From positions 4,650,001-4,714,000 of the forward strand of contig NZ_LT629772.1 in assembly GCF_900105385.1 (NCBI RefSeq): a DNA stretch of 64,000 nucleotides. The letters are read 5' to 3'. The stretch comes from Microlunatus soli. Its GTDB lineage: Bacteria > Actinomycetota > Actinomycetes > Propionibacteriales > Propionibacteriaceae. Below, one piece after another: positions 57,128 through 64,000 of the stretch (positions within the stretch are counted from its first letter, which is position 1; every line of letters begins with the position of its first letter). Both the position numbers and the translations under genes were made by a program. The notes beneath the pieces are model-generated. The model had not been told where the DNA came from, did no database searches, and worked only from the letters and a program-made list of their open reading frames with translations.

Positions 57128-58840
57128 ATGCTGTCGGAGTTGCGGATCACCGATCTGGGCGTGATCAACGAAGCGACCCTCGACCTCGATGCCGGACTGA
57201 CCGTCGTGACCGGTGAGACCGGTGCCGGGAAGACCATGATCGTCAGCAGCATCGGTCTGCTGCTCGGCGGCAAGACCGATGCCGGGGTGGTCCGCAACGG
57301 TGCCGACCGGGCCCGGGTGGAGGGCGTCTTCCGGATCGCCGACGATGCTCTGGCCGAGCAGGTCACCGAGGCCGGTGGCAGCATCGAGGACGGCGACCTG
57401 CTTGTTGCCCGGCACATCACCGCGGCCGGGCGCAGCCGTGCCTATCTGGGCGGGGCCCAGGTGACCGCGGCGTTGTGCGGTGAGCTGACCGGCGAGCTGG
57501 TCGCCGTCCACGGCCAGTCCGAGCAGGTCCGGCTGAGTCGGGCCGATCGGCAGCGGGAGATCCTGGACCGGTTCGCCGGGCCGAAACTGGCCAAGCTGCT
57601 GACCTCGTACGGCGCCGACTACGCCGAGCACCGGCGGGCCACCGCCGAACTGCAGGAGCTGCGCAGCAACGCCCAGCAACGGGCCCGGGAGATCGACCTG
57701 CTGCGGTTCGGGCTGGACGAGATCTCCGCGGTCGACCCGCAGCCGGGGGAGGACGATGCCCTGGCATCGGAGGCCACCCGGCTGCAGGCCGCCGACGACC
57801 TGCGGCTGACCGCGACGTCGGCGATGGTGGCGATCGCCGGGGACGACGACGATCCGACCGGTGCCGCCGGTGCGCTGTCCGCGCTCGGAGTGGCCCGCAA
57901 GGCCGCCGAACAGCTGGCCGGACTGGACGCCGACGCGCGGGAATTGTCCGGCCGGGTGAACGAGGTCGACTTCCTGCTCAGCGATGTGGCCGCTGACCTG
58001 AGCCGCTACCTGGACGGCCTGGAGGTCGAGCCCGGACGGCTCGAACAGATCGCCGCCCGGCGTTCCGAACTCGCCGGGCTGACCCGCAAGTACGGCGACA
58101 CCGTGGATCAGGTGCTGGCCTGGGGAGCCGATGCCGCCCGGCAACTGTCCGAGCTGGAGACCGGTGACGACCGGATCGAGGACCTGACGGCCGAGATCGC
58201 GACGTTGGACGCTCGGCTCACCGATCAGGCGGGCAGGATCAGCAAGCAGCGCAGGGCAGCGGCCAAGAAGCTGGCCACCGCCGTGCTCACCGAACTGTCG
58301 GCGCTGGCGATGCCGCATGCCCGGCTCGAATTCGCCGTCCAGCCGGCCGACCGCGGACCCTACGGCGCCGACCAGGTCGACCTGCTGTTCAGCGCCAACC
58401 CGGGCACCGAGCCGCGCCCGCTGGCCCGGACCGCCTCCGGCGGTGAACTGTCCCGGGTCCGGCTGGCCCTGGAAGTCGTGCTGGCCGGCCAGGACGCGCG
58501 GGGCGGGGCAGACACCAGCGCCTTCGTGTTCGACGAGGTGGACGCCGGGGTCGGCGGCAAGGTGGCCGTCGAGATCGGCCGCCGGCTGGCCACCCTGGCC
58601 GAGCACGCCCAGGTGATCGTGGTCACCCACCTGGCACAGGTCGCCGCCTTCGCCGATCGGCACTACGTGGTCGCCAAGGCCAGCGACGGCCAGGTCACCA
58701 CCAGCGGTGTGACCCACGTCGTCGACGGCCAGCGGTCCGCCGAGCTGGCCCGGATGATGGCCGGGCTGGACGAGACCGAGACCTCGATCGCGCATGCCGA
58801 GGAACTGTTGGCGCTGGCCGCCTCGCACCGCGCCGGCTGA
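57128..58840 (+). CDS. recN: DNA repair protein RecN
   Basis: This 570-residue SMC-like ATPase acts in double-strand-break repair. The N-terminal Walker A is TGETGAGKTMIVSS. A long coiled-coil middle follows (about 160-340). The C-terminal head has the ABC signature SGGELSRVRLALEVV and Walker B SAFVFDEVDAGVGG. The length is normal. It lies in the tlyA-nadK-recN-steA-mctB series. Confidence 0.95.
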   Translation: MLSELRITDLGVINEATLDLDAGLTVVTGETGAGKTMIVSSIGLLLGGKTDAGVVRNGADRARVEGVFRIADDALAEQVTEAGGSIEDGDLLVARHITAAGRSRAYLGGAQVTAALCGELTGELVAVHGQSEQVRLSRADRQREILDRFAGPKLAKLLTSYGADYAEHRRATAELQELRSNAQQRAREIDLLRFGLDEISAVDPQPGEDDALASEATRLQAADDLRLTATSAMVAIAGDDDDPTGAAGALSALGVARKAAEQLAGLDADARELSGRVNEVDFLLSDVAADLSRYLDGLEVEPGRLEQIAARRSELAGLTRKYGDTVDQVLAWGADAARQLSELETGDDRIEDLTAEIATLDARLTDQAGRISKQRRAAAKKLATAVLTELSALAMPHARLEFAVQPADRGPYGADQVDLLFSANPGTEPRPLARTASGGELSRVRLALEVVLAGQDARGGADTSAFVFDEVDAGVGGKVAVEIGRRLATLAEHAQVIVVTHLAQVAAFADRHYVVAKASDGQVTTSGVTHVVDGQRSAELARMMAGLDETETSIAHAEELLALAASHRAG

Positions 58841-58935
58841 GCCCGAGCCGCTCGACACACCAGCCGTCACCGCCGCCTGAGAGCGCCCCGTGTCGGCTTC
58901 GGCCGGGCACTGTGCCGCCATGGGAGGATGGACTG

Positions 58936-60141
58936 ATGAGGATGCCCCTGCTGCGCCGTCGTGCGCAGTCCGCCGATCTCGGGGGTGTGGTGCGTCTGGA
59001 TCGCCGGACCAAGGATCTGACCAAGCGGCTGAAGGCCGGCGAGATCGCCGTCATCGACCACGCCGACCTGGACCGGGTCAGCGCGGAGGCGCTGGTCGAC
59101 AGTCAGGTGAGCGCGGTCGTCAACGTCGCCACGTCGGTGACCGGCCGATATCCGAACTTCGGTCCGCAGATCCTGCTGGACGCCGGCATCCCGCTGATCG
59201 ACCGGGCGGTGCCGGACGGCGATCGGGCGGGCGCCGGCAGCGATCTGTTCGCGGTGCTGACCGAGGGCGACCGGGTGATCATCGAGGACGGCGCGGTGCT
59301 GGACGACCACCGGCGCACCGTCGGCAAGGGTGAACTGCTGGACCAGGACTCGCTGGACGCCCAACTGGCGCAGGCCCAGGCCGGGCTCAGTGACCAGATC
59401 GTCGCCTTCACCGAGAACACGATGAGCTACCTGCGGGAGGAGAAGGATCTGCTGCTGGAGGGCGTCGGCGTGCCCGAGGTGAAGACCCGGTTCGAGGGTC
59501 GGCAGGTGCTGATCGTGGTCCGCGGCTACGACTACCGCGAGGATCTGGCCACCCTGCGCTCCTACATCAGCGAGAAACGTCCGCTGCTGATCGGCGTCGA
59601 CGGCGGAGCCGACGCACTGCTGGAGAACGGCTACGTACCCGACATCATCCTCGGTGACATGGACTCCTGCAGCGACGAGGCGCTGCACTGCGGGGCCGAA
59701 CTGATCGTGCACGCCTACCGCGACGGTCGGGCCCCCGGTCTGGAACGGACCGAGAAACTCGGTCTGGAGGCGATCGCGTTCCCGGTCGGCGGCACCAGTG
59801 AGGACGCCGCCATGTTGCTGGCCGATTCCAAGGGTGCGCAGCTGCTGGTCGCGGTCGGTACCCACGCCTCGCTGGTGGAATTCCTGGACAAGGGCCGGTC
59901 CGGGATGGCATCGACCTTCCTGACCCGGCTACGGGTCGGCCCCAAGCTGGTCGACGCCAAGGGGGTCTCCCGGATCTATCGCAGTGAGGTCAAGGGCTGG
60001 CACATCGTGCTGTTGGTGCTGTCGGCCCTGCTGGCGTTGGTCACGGCGATGGCCTTCACCGATTTCGGACGCCAGGTCGGTGACCTGCTGCTGGCCCGTT
60101 GGAACGACGTCCTCTACTGGGTGAAGGAACTGTTCACTTGA
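58936..60141 (+). CDS. steA: SteA-like putative cytokinetic ring protein
   Basis: A 401-residue protein from ATG 58936 (GGAGG eight bases before). The central part is a thiamin-pyrophosphokinase-like fold (GVDGGADALLENGYVPDIILGDMDS), and a single C-terminal membrane helix (GWHIVLLVLSALLALVTAMAF) follows. It matches Rv1697 and corynebacterial SteA, which with SteB links division and cell-envelope integrity. The next gene, of the SteB/MctB family, overlaps its stop, supporting a SteA-SteB complex. Confidence 0.88.
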   Translation: MRMPLLRRRAQSADLGGVVRLDRRTKDLTKRLKAGEIAVIDHADLDRVSAEALVDSQVSAVVNVATSVTGRYPNFGPQILLDAGIPLIDRAVPDGDRAGAGSDLFAVLTEGDRVIIEDGAVLDDHRRTVGKGELLDQDSLDAQLAQAQAGLSDQIVAFTENTMSYLREEKDLLLEGVGVPEVKTRFEGRQVLIVVRGYDYREDLATLRSYISEKRPLLIGVDGGADALLENGYVPDIILGDMDSCSDEALHCGAELIVHAYRDGRAPGLERTEKLGLEAIAFPVGGTSEDAAMLLADSKGAQLLVAVGTHASLVEFLDKGRSGMASTFLTRLRVGPKLVDAKGVSRIYRSEVKGWHIVLLVLSALLALVTAMAFTDFGRQVGDLLLARWNDVLYWVKELFT

Positions 60142-61055
60142 TCAACTTCCGGTATCACATCGTCTCGCTGATGGCGGTGTTCCTGGCTCTGGCCGTTGGC
60201 ATCACCCTCGGTGTGACGTTGGTCAGCGGTGAGGCCAACAAGGGACTGGCCGCCCAGGCCGAGCAGGACCGGCGGCAGGTCCAGCTCTACCGTGACCAGC
60301 TGTCCCGCCAGCAGAAGCTCGATGATTATCGGGACGCCTACGCCACCGCTGTCGGCAAGCAGGTGACCGCCGGGATGCTGAGCGGCACTCCGGTCGCCGT
60401 GATCGCGATGCCGAATGCTCCGCGCGCAACCGTCCGGGACATCCAACAGGCCGTCACCGACGCCGGTGGGACAGTCGCCTCGACGACGACCATCAACGCC
60501 GAGGTCTTCGACACCGAACGCAATGCCGACGTGCTCGACGCCGTGGCCCCGTTCAGCCGGTTCTACCAGCCCGACGACTCCACCCAGACCAAGGTCGGCA
60601 GCGTACTGGGTCGGGCACTGCTGGGCCGCAACGACGAGGTCGCGGACAAGACCGCGACCGACATCGGCGACGCCTTGAACGGCAAGGTGATCAAACTCGA
60701 TCGGTCCTCCGAACAGACTGCTCGGCTGGCGATCGTGGTGACCGCACCGACCAGTGACCCACCGGTCGGAGCCCAGACGCTGGATCGGCACCTGCAGCTC
60801 GAACTGGCGGTGGCCGAGCGGGCCGGTGGCACGGTCCTGGCCGGACCGAACAGCACCGGCACCGAGGGCACCGACGTGGCCACCGCCCGCGCCGACGCCG
60901 ACGCACGGACCGAGCTCAGCAGTGTCGATGTCGCGGACCTGCCGAGCGGTGTCAGTACGGTGGTGATGGCCGGCCGGGAGCAGCTGAACGGGGACCAGGG
61001 CCACTACGGTGCCGCCAACGCCGACGCGCCGGCGCCGGAGCTCCCGCTCCGATGA
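60138..61055 (+). CDS. mctB: MctB/SteB family protein (copper transporter MctB-like)
   Basis: This 305-residue protein starts at TTG 60138, overlapping the steA stop (TTGA). It gives LINFRYHIVSLMAVFLALAVGI, the family opening, with one N-terminal membrane helix. A coiled-coil segment (NKGLAAQAEQDRRQVQLYRD) and an extracytoplasmic domain follow. Rv1698 (MctB) was described in copper export or as an outer-membrane channel, and its corynebacterial homologue SteB as SteA's partner. The genetic link to steA and murJ here favours a role in envelope growth. Confidence 0.88.
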   Translation: MINFRYHIVSLMAVFLALAVGITLGVTLVSGEANKGLAAQAEQDRRQVQLYRDQLSRQQKLDDYRDAYATAVGKQVTAGMLSGTPVAVIAMPNAPRATVRDIQQAVTDAGGTVASTTTINAEVFDTERNADVLDAVAPFSRFYQPDDSTQTKVGSVLGRALLGRNDEVADKTATDIGDALNGKVIKLDRSSEQTARLAIVVTAPTSDPPVGAQTLDRHLQLELAVAERAGGTVLAGPNSTGTEGTDVATARADADARTELSSVDVADLPSGVSTVVMAGREQLNGDQGHYGAANADAPAPELPLR

Positions 61056-61906
61056 GGCGACTGCCTGCCGCCCTGCTCGGTGCGGCTGCCGGTGCGATCG
61101 TCTCGGCTGTCGGCACCCGGATCGGAATCGCCGGCGACCCGGCCCGTTGGCGCCGCAACAACCATGCCGGTCGTCCGGTGACCCTGACCGAAGGGCCGGC
61201 CGCCGCCGTCGGCGCCGTCGCCGGTTCGGTGATCACCGAGCTGCTGGACGGGGCTCCCGGGTCATCCCGGACGGCCTGGGCAGCCACGGTGGCGATCGGT
61301 GGCGCAGCGGCCGTCGGAGCCTACGACGATCTGCTGGGATCCACGCAGGCCAAGGGATTCCGCGGCCACCTCGGCGCCCTACGGAAGGGTGTGATCACCA
61401 GCGGCATGATCAAGATCGTCGGCGTCGGGGCGGCCGCCTCGGCAGCCGGCGTGATCCTGCCGGGCCGCAGGGCGGGGGCCGGCCGCAAGGTCGCCGACGT
61501 GATCATCAACACGACCTTGACGGCCGGCAGTGCCAACCTGATCAACCTGCTCGATCTGCGGCCGGGGCGTGCGGCGAAGATGATCATCGGACTCGGCGTG
61601 CCGGCCGGTGCCTGGCCGATCGCCGGCGCCGCCGCCGGCGTGATCACCGATGACCTGGCCGGCCGGTCGATGCTGGGTGACTGCGGCGCCAACGCGCTCG
61701 GTGCGGGACTGGCGGTATCGGCGGCCCGGCTGCCGTTGCCGGTCCGGTTGGCCGCGCTGGCCGGTGTCGTGGGGCTCAATCTGGCCAGTGAACGGGTCAG
61801 CTTCACCGCGGTGATCGCCGACAACCCGGTGTTGGACGCCCTCGACCGCTGGGGCCGCGGCGGCTCAGGTCCTTCGACAGGCTCAGGACCCGTTGTCGAT
61901 GGGTGA
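61052..61906 (+). CDS. MraY/WecA-like membrane protein (polyprenyl-phosphate glycosyl-1-phosphate transferase-like)
   Basis: This 284-residue polytopic membrane protein resembles the MraY/WecA superfamily by eye: AVGAYDDLLGSTQAKGFRGH (cf. the DDxxK region), NTTLTAGSANLINLLDLRPG (cf. NxxNxxDGxDG) and LGDCGANALGAG (cf. GDTGSLALGG). Key Asp residues are partly kept; the classical DGxDG Asp is replaced by LRPGRA. It may be a divergent enzyme or a non-catalytic relative acting on lipid carriers. The C-terminus GPSTGSGP is encoded by an interspersed repeat. It overlaps murJ. Confidence 0.7.
   Translation: MRRLPAALLGAAAGAIVSAVGTRIGIAGDPARWRRNNHAGRPVTLTEGPAAAVGAVAGSVITELLDGAPGSSRTAWAATVAIGGAAAVGAYDDLLGSTQAKGFRGHLGALRKGVITSGMIKIVGVGAAASAAGVILPGRRAGAGRKVADVIINTTLTAGSANLINLLDLRPGRAAKMIIGLGVPAGAWPIAGAAAGVITDDLAGRSMLGDCGANALGAGLAVSAARLPLPVRLAALAGVVGLNLASERVSFTAVIADNPVLDALDRWGRGGSGPSTGSGPVVDG
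61869..61891. repeat. Short interspersed element, copy 6 (reverse orientation)
   Basis: The core, on the minus strand CCTGAGCCTGTCGAAGG, is at 61871-61887. It forms the last codons of the MraY-like gene and lies 2 bases before the putative murJ start. Confidence 0.85.
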
Positions 61907-63506
61907 GGGCGGGCGTCGGTTCGCACAGGTCGCGGCGGGGGTCGGTGCGCTCGCGCTGGCATCGCGGATCGTCGGCTTCGGGCGCTGGCTGGTGTTCTCC
62001 AAGACGGTGGGGGACACCTGCCTGGGGGATGCGTACAACTCGGCCAACCAATTGCCCAACGTGCTCTTCGAGATCGCCGCCGGTGGCATCCTGGCCAGCG
62101 TCGTCGTGCCGGTGGTCAGCCGTCAGCTCGCCGGTGACCGGGCGAACCACGAACAGGCGTCCCGGACCGCTTCGGCCCTGATCGCGTGGACGTTGCTGAT
62201 CCTGACCCCGGTGGCGATCGCGGCGATGATCTTCTCGTCGGTGTACGCCGAGGCGTTCACCCAGCCGGGCTGCGTCGGCGGTCGGCAGACCGCGGCCGCA
62301 TTGGTGGTGATCTTCGCCCCGCAGATCTGGCTGTACGGGCTGGCCGTCGTCAGCGGCGGCCTGCTGCAGGCACAGAACCGGTTCGTGGCCGCGATCGCTG
62401 CGCCGCTGGCCTCCAGCGTTGTGGTGATCGCGACCTATCTGATCTTCGCGGTGGTTGCGGTTCCGGCGGGCCGGGACGATCCTGCCCAGCTGCAGTCGTC
62501 GGCCCTGGCCGTGCTCGGCTGGGGGACCACTGCCGGGGTCGCGGCACTCACCCTGACCACGCTGATCCCGTTGTTGCGGTCGCCGCTCCGGCTGCGGCCG
62601 ACGCTACGGTTCCCGGCCGGGGTGCCGGCAGTGATCATCTCGATCGCGGGCGCCAGCCTGGCCGGACTGATCATGCAGCAGTTGAGTGTGATGGCCGGCA
62701 TGCTGACCGCGCGGGGCTCGCAGATCCCCGGTGCCTGGACCCGGGCGACCTGGGCGGCGGCGGTCTATCTGCTGCCGTATGCGGTGTTGATCAATCCGCT
62801 GCATCAGATGATCTTTCCGCGGCTCAGTGCTGCCGCCAATGAGGGGGAACGGGCGATCGCTCGGGTGTTGGCCGGGATCGGACCGGCGGTCTGCACGCTG
62901 GCCGGGCTGGGCGCCGGGCTGCTGATCGCCGAGAGCATCCCGGTGGCCCGGCTGCTGGTGCTCGGCCCCGGTTCGGGGGAGACGATGGCGGTCGGCTGGC
63001 CGGTCATCGGCTATGCGCCGGCCGTGGTCGGGTTCTCCCTGATGGGCTTGGCGACCAGGGCGCTGTTCGCCGAGCATCGCGCGCGGCAGGCGGGCACGGC
63101 GACCGCGATCGCCTGGGGTTCGGTGATCGCCGGGTTGGTCGTCGTCGGTCTGGTCGTGCCGGCCGAGCAGATCGTCACCGGGATCGCGGCGGCGAACTCG
63201 TTCGGGATGGTGGTGGGCGCGGTGATCGGTTGGGTGATGCTGCTCCGATCACGGACCGAACCGGTCCCGCTGGGGATGCTGCGACCCGCGCTGCGGGACA
63301 TCCCGATCGGCGTCGTCGCCGGCGTCGGCGTCTGCCTGCTGTGCCGGCCGCTGATCGACACCGGGGTGGTCGGCGCACTGATCGGTTGCCTCGCGGCCGG
63401 AGTCGGCTGCGTGCTGCTCTTCGCCGGCGGCGTCTGGCTGCTGGACCGCCGTTCGCTGACCGGTCTCACCGAACTCTGGCGCAGCCGGTCGGCGGAGCAC
63501 GCCTGA
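61893..63506 (+). CDS. murJ: MurJ/MviN family lipid II flippase-like protein
   Basis: This 537-residue membrane protein has about fourteen helices of the MOP superfamily. The N-terminus (ALASRIVGFGRWLVFSKTVGDTCLGDAYNSANQLPN) and IAAGGILASVVVPVVS are typical of actinobacterial MurJ. It would move lipid II or a related lipid-linked intermediate across the membrane. TTG 61893 or ATG 61899 could start it; both lie inside the 3' end of the MraY-like gene. A Lys- and FHA-containing C-terminal extension, seen in mycobacterial MurJ, is absent. Confidence 0.87.
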   Translation: MSMGEGGRRFAQVAAGVGALALASRIVGFGRWLVFSKTVGDTCLGDAYNSANQLPNVLFEIAAGGILASVVVPVVSRQLAGDRANHEQASRTASALIAWTLLILTPVAIAAMIFSSVYAEAFTQPGCVGGRQTAAALVVIFAPQIWLYGLAVVSGGLLQAQNRFVAAIAAPLASSVVVIATYLIFAVVAVPAGRDDPAQLQSSALAVLGWGTTAGVAALTLTTLIPLLRSPLRLRPTLRFPAGVPAVIISIAGASLAGLIMQQLSVMAGMLTARGSQIPGAWTRATWAAAVYLLPYAVLINPLHQMIFPRLSAAANEGERAIARVLAGIGPAVCTLAGLGAGLLIAESIPVARLLVLGPGSGETMAVGWPVIGYAPAVVGFSLMGLATRALFAEHRARQAGTATAIAWGSVIAGLVVVGLVVPAEQIVTGIAAANSFGMVVGAVIGWVMLLRSRTEPVPLGMLRPALRDIPIGVVAGVGVCLLCRPLIDTGVVGALIGCLAAGVGCVLLFAGGVWLLDRRSLTGLTELWRSRSAEHA

Positions 63507-63530
63507 CCGGCGCAGGTACGATCCGTCGCT

Positions 63531-64000
63531 ATGCCTGTTCCGCCGTCCGCCGCCCCCGGACCGTCGACGTCACCGGGACCGTCGACGTCACCGGGACCGT
63601 CGACGAACCTCACCCGGGCGGGGCGTCCGGCGTTACTGCTGACGGCCTTGTCGATGGTGTTGGTGCTGCTGGTCGGCTCGTTCGGACCGACCGCCGCCCA
63701 GGCGAAGCTGCCGGGTGGCCCGGTGTGGTTGCCGCCGTACGGGCTGGGGATCGACCCCGGGCCGATGGCGGTGACGCTGCTGCTGATCGGTGCGATGGCA
63801 ATCGGGATGGCCGGTCTGTTGGTCGGTCTGCGCGCACTGAACCGCGGGTGGCGGCCCGATGTCAGACGGTTGACCCGGATCGGCACTGCCCTGACGGTGT
63901 TGATGATCTTGGTCGGTCCGATGGGTTCGACCGACGTCCTGATCTACGCCGGCTACGGCCGGCTGGCCGCCACCGGACGCAGCCCGTACGTCGACACGGT
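63531..64000 (+). CDS. MptB-like mannosyltransferase, N-terminal part (cut by window edge)
   Basis: The first 156 codons are present. A Pro/Ser/Gly stretch encoded by 18-bp repeats (PGPSTS three times, about 63558-63603) precedes membrane helices LLLTALSMVLVLLVGSFG, AVTLLLIGAMAIGMAGLLVG and LTVLMILVG. The loop DVLIYAGYGRLAATGRSPYVDT resembles the catalytic loop of polyprenol-phosphomannose-dependent alpha-1,6-mannosyltransferases (MptB group). It would act in lipoglycan or mannan synthesis at the membrane. Assignment is limited by the truncation. Confidence 0.68.
   Translation, partial: MPVPPSAAPGPSTSPGPSTSPGPSTNLTRAGRPALLLTALSMVLVLLVGSFGPTAAQAKLPGGPVWLPPYGLGIDPGPMAVTLLLIGAMAIGMAGLLVGLRALNRGWRPDVRRLTRIGTALTVLMILVGPMGSTDVLIYAGYGRLAATGRSPYVDT

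Noticed and set aside
55892-58921. 1009-codon open frame on the minus strand
   Set aside because: It is antisense to tlyA, nadK and recN, which have clear motifs. Long antisense frames are expected at this GC content because G/C third positions remove stops.

Overview
The window is high-GC actinobacterial chromosome. The mycothiol gene mshC, a predicted F420-type LLM oxidoreductase, a roughly 3.1 kb 23S rRNA gene and the gene order all fit Actinobacteria. The 16S sequence and overall style suggest Propionibacteriaceae, perhaps a Microlunatus relative; that rank is an inference, not a database result. Gene-order comparisons with Mycobacterium tuberculosis (Rv numbers) are from memory.

Region 1 (1-17.4 kb) resembles the M. 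tuberculosis Rv2141c-Rv2120c neighbourhood: an M20 peptidase end, a DUF5703 protein, uppP, an MSMEG_4193-like phosphatase, a DUF3090 protein, an SCO1664-family protein, mshC, hisE, hisG and a PH-domain membrane protein. Extra genes are interleaved: a Tat-exported polysaccharide lyase 8, an aldo/keto reductase, a TauE/SafE permease, the LLM oxidoreductase, a flavin reductase, a divergent SDR/HxlR pair, and a riboflavin transporter (ribM) behind an FMN riboswitch. SseB closes the region.

Region 2 (17.4-30.4 kb) is infC-rpmI-rplT-trmH-pheST with two metabolic insertions. An L-rhamnonate operon (transporter, Zn-dehydrogenase, rhamnonate dehydratase) lies before infC. An SDR and an AbiEi-like gene lie after pheT. 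The rhamnonate operon and the SDR carry nearly the same operator, so they probably form one regulon.

Region 3 (30.4-39.0 kb) is the arginine operon argCJBDFR-argH, without argG, followed by tyrS. An ARG-box-like site and a second palindrome cover the predicted argC promoter.

Region 4 (39.0-45.0 kb) is a complete rrn operon (16S-23S-5S) with four predicted tandem promoters, a perfect CRP-type site upstream of the first, processing stems, and a strong terminator. The spacer has no tRNA.

Region 5 (45.2-51.6 kb) is a leftward polyol-type ABC transporter operon with a DeoR-like regulator and xylulokinase, plus a divergent DeoR regulator.

Region 6 (51.7-64 kb) resembles Rv1691-Rv1698: an RGG-rich TPR-like protein, a HAD phosphatase, a coiled-coil/Lys-Ala protein, a small acidic protein, tlyA, NAD kinase, recN, steA and mctB. 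It continues with an MraY-like membrane protein, murJ and the start of an MptB-like mannosyltransferase.

Across the window a short element with core CCTGAGCNNGTCGAAGG occurs at least six times, including twice in frame inside pheT. Several large inverted repeats sit between genes. No CRISPR array, transposase, prophage or tRNA gene was seen.
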